From positions 682,001-746,000 of the forward strand of contig NZ_CP029192.1 of the NCBI RefSeq assembly GCF_008642315.1: 64,000 bases of DNA, written 5' to 3'. A model generated the notes under the pieces. That model worked only from the letters and a program-made list of their open reading frames with translations, searched no databases and was not told where the DNA came from. Position 1 is the first letter of the stretch, and every line of letters starts with the position of its first letter. Shown in pieces: positions 17,418 to 26,567 of the stretch. The translations under genes and the position numbers were made by a program. The stretch is from Streptomyces venezuelae (GTDB lineage: Bacteria; Actinomycetota; Actinomycetes; Streptomycetales; Streptomycetaceae).

Positions 17418-17867
17418 TCAGCGCGAGGCGAGCCGTTCCAGCAAGGACGCGCTGCGTTCCAGCAACACCCTTTCCTCGTCCGTGAGTTCGTCCTCGATGG
17501 CCTGCGCGAGCCAGCCGACCCTGCGGCCGCGCTCCGCCTCGAGTGCCGCCCGGCCCTCGTCCGTCAGCTCGACCAGTGACTTGCGGCCGTCCGTGGGGTG
17601 CGCTCTGCGCGTGATCAGGTTCTGCTCCATGAGCAGCCCGACCGCCCGGGCCATCGACTGAGGGCGTACGCGCTGGTCGGCGGCGAGGTCGCTGGTGGTC
17701 ATGGCGCCGTCGCGGTCGAGTGCGCCCAGGACGGCGACCTGGCCCAGCGGAATGCGGTCCTCGTGCTTGACGCGCCGGGTGAGTTTGCCCATCGCGGTGC
17801 GCAGTTCGGCGGCGATGGCGGCCGCTTCCGAGGGGCGCGCGGTCGGCGATGCGGGCGAGGTGGGCAT
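17418..17867 (-). CDS. MarR-family transcriptional regulator
   Basis: 149-residue MarR protein with the winged helix core ([39 protein letters not shown]) and the [14 protein letters not shown] wing. It is divergent from the enolase gene, and two copies of an 11-bp palindrome lie between them. It therefore probably represses itself and the enolase. Confidence 0.9.
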   Translation of the reverse strand: MPTSPASPTARPSEAAAIAAELRTAMGKLTRRVKHEDRIPLGQVAVLGALDRDGAMTTSDLAADQRVRPQSMARAVGLLMEQNLITRRAHPTDGRKSLVELTDEGRAALEAERGRRVGWLAQAIEDELTDEERVLLERSASLLERLASR

Positions 17868-17988
17868 AGGGCACTTTACCGCGACGGTCCGTGGCTTCGC
17901 GTATCTGACCTGCGCGGCTGCGTGGGTGGCCGCGTGGGCGGGTGCGTGGGACGGGGTGGCGTTGGCCGACAGGCGTGGTGATGTTCCT

Positions 17989-18025
17989 CAGCAATGCTGT
18001 GCAGCAAAACTGATCAGCATTGCTG
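17989..18025. promoter_or_regulatory. Paired palindromes between MarR and enolase genes
   Basis: CAGCAATGCTG at 17989-17999 and its complement form CAGCATTGCTG at 18015-18025, centres 26 bases apart. Each is nearly self-palindromic (CAGCA-N-TGCTG). Position between divergent genes fits two MarR dimer sites. Confidence 0.65.
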
Positions 18026-18102
18026 TAGGGTTTGGTCTGTCGGACTCAGCGCCAGCGCTGTCGCAGCCGGGGCCCGGCACACGACAACGGGGAGGAACTC
18101 CC

Positions 18103-19419
18103 ATGTCCAGCAAGGCAACCGGGCCCGCCGGCCGGAACGACGCCGCCATCGAGGCCGTCACCGCCCGCCGGATCATCGACAGTCGGGGCAATCCCACGGT
18201 CGAAGTCGATGTCGTTCTGGCCGACGGGTCCCTGGGGCGCGCGGCCGTCCCCTCCGGCGCGTCCACCGGCGCCCGCGAGGCCGTGGAACTGCGTGACGGC
18301 GACTCCGCGCGCTGGCACGGCAAGGGCGTCGACCAGGCGGTGGCCCACGTCAACGGGGAGATCGCGGCCGCCGTGCGCGGCCGTGACGCGGCGGACCAGG
18401 CGGGGCTCGACGCCGCACTCGTCGATCTCGACGGCACCGCCACGAAGTCCCGGCTCGGCGCCAACGCGATCCTCGGCGTCTCCCTCGCCACCGCCAAGGC
18501 CGCCGCTGCGGCCCACCGCACGCCCCTCTACCGTTACCTCGGCGGAGCCGACGCCCGCCTCCTGCCGCTGCCGATGATGAACATCGTCAACGGCGGTGCG
18601 CACGCCGACAATCCGCTGGATTTCCAGGAGTTCATGATCGCGCCCGTGGGCGCGGACACCTTCGCCGAAGCGGTCCGCATGGGCAGCGAGGTCTTCCACA
18701 CCCTGCGCCGCGACCTGCTGGCGGCCGGGCACTCCACCGGCGTCGGCGACGAGGGCGGCTTCGCGCCCGCGCTGCGCACCGCGGAGGAGGCACTCGACTT
18801 CGTGATGTCCGCCATCGAGCGCACGGGCTACCGCGCCGGCGCGGACATCGGCCTCATCATGGACCCGGCTTCGTCGGAGTTCTTCCGCGACGGGGTGTAC
18901 GACTACGCGGGCGAGGGCGTGCGCCGCACCCCGTCCGAGAACGTCGAGTACCTGGCCAAACTCATCGACGCCTACCCGATCGTCTCCATCGAGGACCCGA
19001 TGGCCGAGGACGACCTGGACGGCTGGCGCGAACTGACGGCCCGCGTCGGCGACCGCTGCCAGCTGACCGGCGACGACGTGTTCTGCACCAACGAGGCGCT
19101 GCTGCGCGAGGGCATCCGCACCGGTGTCGGCAACTCGATCCTGGTCAAGGTCAATCAGATCGGCACGCTGACCGAGGCACTGACCGCAGTGACCACGGCC
19201 CGACAGGCGCGCTGGACGGCCGTGATGTCGCACCGCTCGGGCGAGACGGAGGACACGACCATCGCGGACCTCGCGGTGGCGACCGGCTGCGGCCAGATCA
19301 AGACCGGCTCGCTCTCCCGCTCCGACCGCACCGCCAAGTACAACCAACTGATCAGGATCGAGGAGGAGTTGGGCGGATCGGCTCGTTACGCGGGCGGTTC
19401 TGTGCTGCGACAGAGGTAG
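18103..19419 (+). CDS. eno: Enolase (phosphopyruvate hydratase), MarR-linked paralogue
   Basis: 438-residue enolase that interconverts 2-phosphoglycerate and phosphoenolpyruvate. Full-length motifs are present: [11 protein letters not shown], the mobile loop [27 protein letters not shown], metal ligands in [11 protein letters not shown] and [10 protein letters not shown], catalytic Lys in [10 protein letters not shown] and the signature [20 protein letters not shown] 18103 follows GGGGAGGA. The gene sits alone beside a MarR regulator, whereas the housekeeping Streptomyces eno normally sits near septum-formation genes. It is therefore probably a second, regulated enolase. Confidence 0.95.
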   Translation: MSSKATGPAGRNDAAIEAVTARRIIDSRGNPTVEVDVVLADGSLGRAAVPSGASTGAREAVELRDGDSARWHGKGVDQAVAHVNGEIAAAVRGRDAADQAGLDAALVDLDGTATKSRLGANAILGVSLATAKAAAAAHRTPLYRYLGGADARLLPLPMMNIVNGGAHADNPLDFQEFMIAPVGADTFAEAVRMGSEVFHTLRRDLLAAGHSTGVGDEGGFAPALRTAEEALDFVMSAIERTGYRAGADIGLIMDPASSEFFRDGVYDYAGEGVRRTPSENVEYLAKLIDAYPIVSIEDPMAEDDLDGWRELTARVGDRCQLTGDDVFCTNEALLREGIRTGVGNSILVKVNQIGTLTEALTAVTTARQARWTAVMSHRSGETEDTTIADLAVATGCGQIKTGSLSRSDRTAKYNQLIRIEEELGGSARYAGGSVLRQR

Positions 19420-19470
19420 GGGCGGCCCTAGGGCCTGTGTCGGGAGTCCCTAGCGGTAGCGGGAATTGGG

Positions 19471-19508
19471 CGTGCGGGCCACCGCGATGCGATCGGGTGG
19501 CCCGCACG
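19471..19508. terminator. Bidirectional terminator hairpin
   Basis: Perfect 13-bp stem (CGTGCGGGCCACC at 19471-19483 with 19496-19508) around a 12-base loop, placed between the convergent enolase and acyl-ligase genes. Confidence 0.8.
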
Positions 19509-19526
19509 GGGTGCGAAGAGCGCGGG

Positions 19527-21206
19527 TCAGCTGGCCAGCGCGGCGCGCAGCGCCTTCTTGTCGACCTTGCCGACCTTCGTCGTCGGCAGCCTGTCCAGCA
19601 GGACCGTCTTCCGGGGCGTGTACAGGTCCCCCAGCTCCGCGGTCACCGCCGCGCCGACCACGTCCGGGTCGACGTCGGCGCCTTCAGCCGTGGCGAGGAA
19701 GATCTGTACGGCCTCGCCGTACTCCTCGTCCGGTACGCCGAGCGCCGCCGCGTTGCGCACGCCGGGCAGCGTGAGCAGGAAGTCCTCCAGGACCCGCGAG
19801 TAGACGTTGTCGCTGGTGCTGCCGGTGACGATGATGTCCTTGGCCCGGTCGACGAGGTAGAGGTAGCCCTCCGCGTCGAGGTAGCCCATGTCCCCGGTGC
19901 GCAGCCAGCCGTCGCGCAGCGCCTCCGCGGTGCGCTCCGGGTCCTCGTAGTAGCCGAGCATCACCGTCTCGCCCCGCACGCACACCTCGCCGACCTGCCT
20001 GACGGCCAGCGCCTCCTTGCCGCCCTCGGCACGGATCTCGATCTCGGTGTCGGTGATCGCGCGACCGCAGCTGCGCCAGAGCTCGGGGCGCCGGGCCCCC
20101 TCCGACGCGAGGTCCTCCGCGCCGAACGCGGCGATGCCGAGCGCCTCCGACTGACCGTAGCCCTGGCCGAGCACGGGCCCGAGGACCTCGACGGCCTGCT
20201 GCAGACGGCTGGGCGATGTCGCCGCGCCGCCGACGATGACGCGCCTCAGGTCGGGGAGGGCTCCCGGTTCGCACTCCGGGTGGTCGAGGAGCGCGTACAG
20301 CATGGGCGGTACGAACATCGTGGCCGTGATCCGCTCCTCGCGCAGCACCGTGAGCGCCGCGCCCGCCTCGAACTCGGGGAGTACGACGAGGGGTGCCCCC
20401 GTCACCAGCGCCTGGAGCGAGGTGAGGTGGCCGCTGCCGTGGGTGAGCAGGGTGGAGACCAGCACACGGTCCGAGGCCGGGGCCATGGACGGGAAGAGGG
20501 TGGGGCCGGCTTTCCGGGAGGAGGCGCGGGACGGGTCCGCCGAGGTGTTCCCGGCGGCTTCCTGTTCGGAGTCCTGCGCGTCGTCCAGCAGGCCCACCAG
20601 CGCGTCGTACAGCCGGTGGCTGTGCGCGGCGAGCTTGGGGCGGCCGAGGGTGCCGCCGGTGTAGAGGACGGTGACGGCCTCGTCCGCCGCCGGGGCGGGT
20701 ATGCCCTCGGGACGTATCGCCGGGCACTCGGCCGCCAGGGCCAGGAGGTCCGCGCACTGTTCCGCGCAGGGCCCGAGGCTGAGCAGCGTGGGGGCGTGGA
20801 CGCTGCGGCCGGCCGCGTCGGCGGCCCGGTCGGCAAAGAGCGGGTCCGTGACGACGGCGCGCGCCCGGGACTGCTCGACCAGCGCGGCGAGCTCGCCGGG
20901 CCCCGGCTCGGGCGGCAGGAACACGACGCGGCAGCCGATGAGATGCACGGCGAGCTGCACCAGTACGGAGTCCACGCGATTGGCCAGGAACAGGCCCACT
21001 CCGTCACCCGGCTCCAGCCCCTGCCGGCGCAGCGCCTGCCCCAGACCGAACAGCCGCTGCCGAGCCTCTCTCCTGGTCAGCCGCTGCTCGCCCTGGACGA
21101 GCGCTTCGGCGCTGTCGTCCGTGTGCCAGTGCTCCAGGATGCGGTCCACGTACGTCCCGTACGTCCGCGGCTCGGTTGTTTGCTGTGCGTTGTCGATCAT
21201 GGACAT
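19527..21206 (-). CDS. AMP-binding acyl-CoA ligase-like enzyme
   Basis: 559-residue ANL-superfamily adenylating enzyme. The phosphate loop reads YTGGTLGRPK (the usual Ser/Thr run is shortened), followed by GQGYGQSE, GWLRTGDMGYLD and the C-terminal hinge and Lys in TTKVGKVDKKAL. An insertion of about 35 low-complexity residues (DDAQDSEQEAAGNTSADPSR) follows the phosphate loop. ATG 21206 or 21200 is the likely start; no strong ribosome site is seen. Resembles fatty-acid or aryl-CoA ligases; no carrier-protein or pathway gene is adjacent, so the substrate is unknown. Confidence 0.85.
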   Translation of the reverse strand: MSMIDNAQQTTEPRTYGTYVDRILEHWHTDDSAEALVQGEQRLTRREARQRLFGLGQALRRQGLEPGDGVGLFLANRVDSVLVQLAVHLIGCRVVFLPPEPGPGELAALVEQSRARAVVTDPLFADRAADAAGRSVHAPTLLSLGPCAEQCADLLALAAECPAIRPEGIPAPAADEAVTVLYTGGTLGRPKLAAHSHRLYDALVGLLDDAQDSEQEAAGNTSADPSRASSRKAGPTLFPSMAPASDRVLVSTLLTHGSGHLTSLQALVTGAPLVVLPEFEAGAALTVLREERITATMFVPPMLYALLDHPECEPGALPDLRRVIVGGAATSPSRLQQAVEVLGPVLGQGYGQSEALGIAAFGAEDLASEGARRPELWRSCGRAITDTEIEIRAEGGKEALAVRQVGEVCVRGETVMLGYYEDPERTAEALRDGWLRTGDMGYLDAEGYLYLVDRAKDIIVTGSTSDNVYSRVLEDFLLTLPGVRNAAALGVPDEEYGEAVQIFLATAEGADVDPDVVGAAVTAELGDLYTPRKTVLLDRLPTTKVGKVDKKALRAALAS

Positions 21207-21509
21207 ATGCAAACATGCGGCGCGGGGGCCGAGGCGGCGCAGGGGGCGGGTCCGGCCGGAAACAGGCGGAGTACTATGCCCCGCTTTGGGGTGATCGCCG
21301 CCCCTCCCAACGCTGTGGGGACAGTACGGGAGGGTCCGCGGGGCACGGAACACTGCCCCTCCGGACCTTGTCCTGAAGACCGCTCAGGTCGTGTGCGCGC
21401 GCGATCCCTCATCCCGTGAGCGTTGATGGGGTACGCCGAGCCCCGGTTCATGTCGCGGACACCTCGTACCCCTTGCGTCGAGTGGTGCGCGTGTAGTGCG
21501 CTGATCCTC

Positions 21510-23090
21510 ATGGGGAAGAGAAGCATTGCCACGATGACCGCCGCGCTTGTCGCGGGGTCCCTTCTGACGGGCGTACCGGGTACGGGCGCGAGCGCCGCCA
21601 CGGACTCCGGTGCCGGAGCGCGGTCGAACGGTACGGACCGGGTGTCCGGGGTCGACCTCGACACCGTGACCATCCCGGAATTACAGGCACGCATGGCGCG
21701 CGGTTCGCTGACCTCGTCGGCGCTGACCCGGGCGTACCTGCGACGGATCGAGAAGGTCGATCCCAAGATCCACTCCGTGCTGCGCACCAGTCCGACGGCG
21801 CTGCGCCAGGCGGCCGCGAGCGACGAGCGGCACCGGCACGGCAAGACCCTCGGGCCGCTGGACGGCATCCCCGTCCTGCTCAAGGACAACGTGAACACCC
21901 GCGACATGCCGACCACGGCGGGGTCGCTCGCGCTCGCCGGGAGCCCGCCCGGCACCGACGCCGCACTCGTGACCCGGCTCCGCGAGGCGGGAGCCGTGAT
22001 CCTCGGCAAGACGAACCTGTCCGAGTGGGCCAACTTCCGTGCCGCGAAGCCGACTTCGGGTTGGTCGGCGGTGGGCGGCCAGACCAACAACCCTTACGTC
22101 CTCGACCGCAATCCGTGCGGATCGTCGTCCGGTTCCGCCGCCGCGCTGGCCGCGTCGCTGGCGCAGGTGGCGATCGGCACCGAGACGGACGGCTCCATCG
22201 TGTGCCCGGCCGGCATGAACGGCGTCGTCGGCCACAAGCCCAGCCTCGGCGTCGTCAGCCAGTCCGGCGTGGTCCCGATCTCCGCCGAGCAGGACACCGC
22301 GGGTCCCATGGCACGCAACGTGACCGACACGGCGCTCACGCTGTCCGTACTGAGCGGGACCGAGGGCGCGTACGGCGACACCGCCCCCGGCAGCCTCCGC
22401 GGCAAGCGGATCGGCCTGTGGCGCCTGCCCTCGCTCGGGGCGGACGTGGACGCGCTGATGACGCGAACGGCGAAGAAGCTGCGCAAGGCCGGAGCCGAGG
22501 TGGTCGAGGTGACACCCCCGTACCAGGCACGGCTCGCCGAGCTCGAATTCCCGGCGCTGCTCAGCGAGTTCCACCGGGACATCGACGCGTACCTCGCCAC
22601 GCGCGAGGGGCCGCGGAACCTCGCGGAGCTCATCGAGTTCAACCGCACCCATCCGCGGGAGCAGAGCTGCTTCGCGGGCCAGGAACTGTTCGAGCAGGCC
22701 CTCGCCGCGCCGCCCACGACCGATCCCAAGTACCGGGCGATGCGAGCCGAGTTGAAGGACCTGTCCCAGCGCTCCCTGGACGAGACCCTCTCCAAGCACC
22801 ACCTCGACGCCATCGCCGCGCCCACGAACCCGCCCGCATGGACGACGGACTGCGCACGCGGCGACAACGACGTCATCCCCTCCTCCACCCCCGCGGCCGT
22901 CGCCGGATACCCCTCTCTCTCGGTGCCCGCCGGATCCGTGGGCGAGCTCCCGGTCGGCCTGCTCCTGATGTCCGGCAACCACAAGGACGCGGAACTGCTG
23001 TCGCTGGGAGCGTCGGTGGAGGACCGGCTCAAGGCGTGGCAGGCACCGCGGTATCTGCCGACGTCGGGCACGACGGGATCGGAGCGATGA
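21510..23090 (+). CDS. Secreted amidase-signature enzyme
   Basis: 526-residue amidase. ATG 21510 begins a signal peptide (KRSIATMTAALVAGSLLTGV, cleavage near GASA-AT). Catalytic Lys lies in LLKDNVNTRDMPTTAGS, and the Ser-cisSer pair lies in the Gly/Ser-rich GSSSGSAAALAASLAQVAIG followed by TETDGSIVCPA. The family cleaves amides; close relatives in Streptomyces are exported and annotated as glutamyl-tRNA amidotransferase A-like by homology, but this stand-alone exported enzyme will not act on tRNA. The 300 bases upstream hold no gene. Confidence 0.88.
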   Translation: MGKRSIATMTAALVAGSLLTGVPGTGASAATDSGAGARSNGTDRVSGVDLDTVTIPELQARMARGSLTSSALTRAYLRRIEKVDPKIHSVLRTSPTALRQAAASDERHRHGKTLGPLDGIPVLLKDNVNTRDMPTTAGSLALAGSPPGTDAALVTRLREAGAVILGKTNLSEWANFRAAKPTSGWSAVGGQTNNPYVLDRNPCGSSSGSAAALAASLAQVAIGTETDGSIVCPAGMNGVVGHKPSLGVVSQSGVVPISAEQDTAGPMARNVTDTALTLSVLSGTEGAYGDTAPGSLRGKRIGLWRLPSLGADVDALMTRTAKKLRKAGAEVVEVTPPYQARLAELEFPALLSEFHRDIDAYLATREGPRNLAELIEFNRTHPREQSCFAGQELFEQALAAPPTTDPKYRAMRAELKDLSQRSLDETLSKHHLDAIAAPTNPPAWTTDCARGDNDVIPSSTPAAVAGYPSLSVPAGSVGELPVGLLLMSGNHKDAELLSLGASVEDRLKAWQAPRYLPTSGTTGSER

Positions 23091-23161
23091 ACTCCCCTCG
23101 CCACAAAGCCGGTTGAGCACTCGCCGCACACGGGTTGCGGCCACCACGCTCGCTCAGGGAA

Positions 23162-23196
23162 CACCCAGGCCGCGAACATGGAGCGCGGCCTGGGTG
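23162..23196 (+). terminator. Terminator hairpin after amidase
   Basis: Perfect 13-bp stem CACCCAGGCCGCG (23162-23174) with 23184-23196 around a 9-base loop, 72 bases after the amidase stop. Confidence 0.8.
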
Positions 23197-23426
23197 CACG
23201 ACGACCCGGGCTTCTGACGGGCCAGTCGTGAACGTACCTCAACAGTCGAACACCGACCAGCAGATCTCGTTCCGCACCCGCTGGTCCTCCAGGACGAGTT
23301 CGCGCGCGCCACCGCCGCCGCCTACCCGGCGGCGAACGCGACGGAGGGCGATGAGGCGTGGGTCGCGAACTTTCGGAAGGATCACGGCGCTCCCGGTGGT
23401 CGGCTGCGCGAGCAGGACTTGTCGCT
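23197..23426. other. Intergenic region with possible gene remnant
   Basis: No confident gene. One plus-strand frame is open from about 23220 into the DUF2975 gene and could encode HPLVLQDEFARATAAAYP and DEAWVANFRKDHGAPGG, which looks protein-like but lacks a start and a recognisable family. It may be the tail of a decayed gene or chance. Confidence 0.3.
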
Positions 23427-23469
23427 TATCGATATGGCCCCCTACCCTGAGGCATATCGAAAAACGATA
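23427..23469. promoter_or_regulatory. Candidate autoregulatory operator of DUF2975/XRE operon
   Basis: Two related palindromes: TATCGATA at 23427-23434 and TATCG-N5-CGATA at 23455-23469, the second ending 12 bases before the GTG start. The AT-rich half-sites stand out in GC-rich DNA and could bind the small Cro-type regulator encoded by the second gene of the operon. Confidence 0.6.
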
Positions 23470-23481
23470 GGAAGGCTAGCA

Positions 23482-24072
23482 GTGAACACGCGACTTACGA
23501 GGACCCTGGCATCCGTGACCTTCGCACTGGCGGTGCTCTGCGGCCTCGCCTTCGCCGGGAAGGCGGTCACGCACATGCTCGACGACGGAGCCGTCTGCGT
23601 GGAGACCGGCTTCTGGGCCAACGCCTCCCTCGCGTCGGACGAACCCCTCCCCGTCGACAAGGGCGTGGACGCCGTCAGCAGCGCCGCCCGCCTCTGCCAG
23701 GACGGCCCGTCCTTCGCGCAGCGCGCCGCCGACCTCGGAGGTCAGCTGCCCTGGCTGCTGTTCGGCGCCCTGTCGCTGCTGCTCTTCTCCCGGCTGCTCA
23801 GGGCCGTCCTCGAACAGGGGCCGTTCACCGAGACCGTGTCGCGGCGCCTCTCCGCCCTCGGCTGGCTCGTCACCGTGGGCACACCCGTCGCCGGACTCGT
23901 CGTCGGCTGGTCGCAGTCCTGGCTCGCCTCGAGCATGGCGCCGGTCGTGGGGGTGGAGGCGACCTTCGCCGGGCCGCAGGCACTCATCCTCGCCGGTCTC
24001 GCCGCCGTGATCATGGGGAAGATCATGCGCGAGGGCGTCCGGATGCGCGAGGATCTCGAAGGGACCATCTGA
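23482..24072 (+). CDS. DUF2975 family membrane protein
   Basis: 196-residue membrane protein. GTG 23482 is chosen because GGAAGG lies just upstream; the frame runs on to 23419. Four hydrophobic segments are visible (about residues 8-26, 90-107, 130-150, 170-186), and an extracytoplasmic loop between the first two carries a Cys pair (VCVETG, RLCQDG). The same pair of Cys occurs in the truncated paralogue at the window start. It is followed after 25 bases by the small Cro-type regulator. Confidence 0.85.
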   Translation: MNTRLTRTLASVTFALAVLCGLAFAGKAVTHMLDDGAVCVETGFWANASLASDEPLPVDKGVDAVSSAARLCQDGPSFAQRAADLGGQLPWLLFGALSLLLFSRLLRAVLEQGPFTETVSRRLSALGWLVTVGTPVAGLVVGWSQSWLASSMAPVVGVEATFAGPQALILAGLAAVIMGKIMREGVRMREDLEGTI

Positions 24073-24097
24073 GGCCCGCGACCGAAGAGACCATCTG

Positions 24098-24370
24098 ATG
24101 CCCGAAGAGGAACTGCACTCGATCCGGATCCACCTCGACCGGCTGCTGGCCGAGCGCGGCATGACGCTCACCGAACTGTCGGAGAAGGTGGGGATCACCG
24201 TCGTCAATCTGTCCGTGCTCAAGAACGGGCGGGCCAAGGCCGTCCGCTTCTCGACCCTGTCGCGGATCTGCGAGGTGCTCCGGTGTCAGCCGGGGGATCT
24301 GATCACCCACGATGCCGGTGAGGCGGACCGGGGCCGAGCACCCGGGGGCCCGGCGGACGGCGCCGGTTGA
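24098..24370 (+). CDS. YozG-like Cro/C1-type HTH regulator
   Basis: 90-residue regulator; the helix-turn-helix is LTELSEKVGITVVNLSVLKN and is about 75% identical by eye to the one at 569. A GA-rich tail of 20 residues is added. Its last 85 bases overlap the convergent antiporter gene, so the tail is encoded opposite the antiporter C-terminus. The likely operator is the palindrome pair before the DUF2975 gene. Confidence 0.88.
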   Translation: MPEEELHSIRIHLDRLLAERGMTLTELSEKVGITVVNLSVLKNGRAKAVRFSTLSRICEVLRCQPGDLITHDAGEADRGRAPGGPADGAG

Positions 24371-25437
24371 CGGCGGTTCCACAACTCGTTCGTCACGAAG
24401 TGCAGGACGTTGACCGTGACGACGGCCGGCGCGACGATCCCGACCGTGCGCGGGAACGCCGGTTGCAGGGACAGCGCGAGAACGACCGCCGTCACGCCGT
24501 TCTGCTGGCCGAGCGCCAGGGACACCCGGTCGTAGTGGTCCAGGTTCCGGGCGATCAGCCATCCGACGATCATCTGGGCGGCGAAGGCGGCCGCCCCCAG
24601 GGCGATCCCCGGCCCCGGCTCGACGCCGTCGACCAGGAGCAGCCCCAGAGCGACCAGCGCCAGGTAGTACGCGGCGGTCAGCACCCGGCCGACCACCGGC
24701 ACCAGCACGGGCGGCCGGTAGAAGAGGCCGACGACCGCCACACCCAGCATCAGGCCCCACGCGGTGGCCGCTGCCAGGAAACCGGCCAGCACCAGCAGGC
24801 AGACGGCCGTGCGCAGAACGGCGCGCCACCCGCTCCCCACCGCCCCCCGCCGCGACCGCAGCGCCCACCACGCCAGTGCGGCCATGACGCACAACGCCAC
24901 GTTCCCCAGCATCGTCAAGGCGTACGCGTCCGGGGTGACGGGCAGCGCGGAGGCGTCCGCCCCGCCGTCCAGCGCGCTCAGTGCCACCGGCGCCAGATAG
25001 GCCGTGAGCAGCACGGTGACCGGGTCGTCGAAGGACGACCAGACGGACAGCACGGTCTTGCCGCGCTCCGACATACGGCTGCGTGCGCGCAGGGCCGCCA
25101 CCGAGAGCGGATCGATCTGGGCGACCGCGACCGCGAGGATCAGGTACGCCGGTTCCCGGACCGCGAGCCACAGCACCGGCACGATCAGCGCCGCCTTGGC
25201 GAGCACGCCGACGGTGACCGCGAGAATCAGCGTGCGCAGGTCGCCGCGCGCCTCGGCGAGATCGATGCCGGAGGTCGAGCCGTACAGTCCGACCGCGAGC
25301 AGCAGCGACACGATCACCGGGTAGGCCGCGGAGTCGGTGAGGAGCCCGGTCCCCGTCACGGCGGAGAGCACCCAGGCGCAACCGAGAACGGCGAGCATGA
25401 TCCACAGGTGGTACGCCGCCCTCAGCGTCCTTGTCAT
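24286..25437 (-). CDS. CPA-type cation/proton antiporter-like membrane protein
   Basis: 383-residue polytopic protein with about 11-12 hydrophobic segments. Conserved acidic residues sit inside helices in VAQIDPLSVAALRARSR and WSSFDDPVTVLLTAYLA, corresponding to the ND/DD ion-binding region of NhaP-type CPA1 antiporters; a second conserved area is GQQNGVTAVVLALSL. It lacks a long cytoplasmic regulatory domain and ends in a Pro/Arg/Ser-rich tail that overlaps the convergent regulator. Ion specificity unknown. Confidence 0.8.
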   Translation of the reverse strand: MTRTLRAAYHLWIMLAVLGCAWVLSAVTGTGLLTDSAAYPVIVSLLLAVGLYGSTSGIDLAEARGDLRTLILAVTVGVLAKAALIVPVLWLAVREPAYLILAVAVAQIDPLSVAALRARSRMSERGKTVLSVWSSFDDPVTVLLTAYLAPVALSALDGGADASALPVTPDAYALTMLGNVALCVMAALAWWALRSRRGAVGSGWRAVLRTAVCLLVLAGFLAAATAWGLMLGVAVVGLFYRPPVLVPVVGRVLTAAYYLALVALGLLLVDGVEPGPGIALGAAAFAAQMIVGWLIARNLDHYDRVSLALGQQNGVTAVVLALSLQPAFPRTVGIVAPAVVTVNVLHFVTNELWNRRQPAPSAGPPGARPRSASPASWVIRSPG

Positions 25438-25517
25438 GCCCCGCTCCCGTCCGGCCGGCTGCTACGACGACGAGCATCCCAGCAGTGGAGCGGCGCCGGG
25501 ACCGCATGCTCAGGAGT

Positions 25518-26567
25518 TCAGCGCTTTTCGACCGGTTCCGCGTCTGGTTCCGGACAGTCCCCGGACACCAGATGCACCAGGTCGTTCATCTTACGGTCGG
25601 CGCGGGCCACTTGGCTCTGGTCGAGGGTGACGCCGAGCAGGAAGTGGTCATCGGGACGGTCGACGTAGAACAGTGCGCCCTCCTCGACGTCGAGGACGAC
25701 CCGCGAGAGCCGACCCGGCATCACCGCGCGCAGGGACTGGTTGAGGCGTGCCACGACGTAGTGGAGACGCTCGCCGAGTTCCGTGTAGCGGGTGCGCCGT
25801 TCGTCGCGGGTGAGGCTGCCGCCGAAGAAGCGGGACAGCTCCGGGTCGTTGAAGACGTCGGCGCTGAGCCGGCCGGTGCCCGGTGCGACGTATCCGGCGT
25901 AGTGCAGGGCGTCGGGCGAGACCGACTCGACGCAGTGGTCGAGCAGCTCGGGCTCCGTCGTCCCCCAGTACCCCTCCACGACCCGGTGGGGGTCCTTCGG
26001 CACCGCGTGGGACGTCCGCTCGATCACCGGCAGCGACGTCTCCGACTCGAAGCCGCCCGGATTCATCAGGGGCAGACCGATCTCCTGGCGGAACGATCCC
26101 ACCAGTTCGGCCATGGCCCGGTCCCCCGCGTCCACGGTGTCGGCGCCCAGCGAGACGCCGGTCAGGCAGTCGTCCGCGCGGAAGTAGTAGTGGAAGACGG
26201 CGCCGTCACCGACCTGGAGCACGCTGCGGATGAGCTTGCCGCTGTCGACGGAACGCAGTACGTGGTCCATCCGGCCCAGCACATAGTGGAGTTGGCGGCC
26301 CAGGCGTACGAACCGTTCGCGCCTGACGTCCTGTTCCTTGCCGCCGGGTCCGCCGAAACCGCCGCCCTGCGCCTCGGGCAGCCGGTCCAGGATGTCCGCC
26401 GAGTAGCCGAAGACTCCCCAGCGGTACTGGGCCACATGATGCAGTCCGGTCTCGCTGAGCGCGTTCGCGCACAGGTCCACGAACACGTCGCTGTCGTCCG
26501 TCACGTGCGACGCGCGGCGCACCTCCGGCGGCGCACCGGTACCGGTCACGGTCCTGTCATCGCTCAT
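25518..26567 (-). CDS. Tandem-duplicated, Roadblock-like protein of the Fxs locus
   Basis: 349-residue soluble protein, no named family recognised. It is built of two similar units of about 135 residues. Each begins with a Leu/Cys helix (VDLCANALSETGLHH, residues 30-44; LLDHCVESVSPDALHY, 208-223), then GYSADIL/GRLSADVF, then RLGRQLHYVLGRMDHVL (88-104) and ELGERLHYVVARLNQSL (263-279), then a beta-rich tail (SVLQVGDGAVFHYYFRADDC; VVLDVEEGALFYVDRPDDHF). The tail resembles the Roadblock/LC7 pattern found beside small GTPases; this is inference. ATG 26567 overlaps the upstream ParA-like gene (ATGA). Confidence 0.75.
   Translation of the reverse strand: MSDDRTVTGTGAPPEVRRASHVTDDSDVFVDLCANALSETGLHHVAQYRWGVFGYSADILDRLPEAQGGGFGGPGGKEQDVRRERFVRLGRQLHYVLGRMDHVLRSVDSGKLIRSVLQVGDGAVFHYYFRADDCLTGVSLGADTVDAGDRAMAELVGSFRQEIGLPLMNPGGFESETSLPVIERTSHAVPKDPHRVVEGYWGTTEPELLDHCVESVSPDALHYAGYVAPGTGRLSADVFNDPELSRFFGGSLTRDERRTRYTELGERLHYVVARLNQSLRAVMPGRLSRVVLDVEEGALFYVDRPDDHFLLGVTLDQSQVARADRKMNDLVHLVSGDCPEPDAEPVEKR

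Noticed and set aside
21428..21472. Inverted repeat GGGGTACG ... CGTACCCC upstream of the secreted amidase
   Set aside because: Arms are only 8 bp with a 29-base loop; may be chance in GC-rich DNA.
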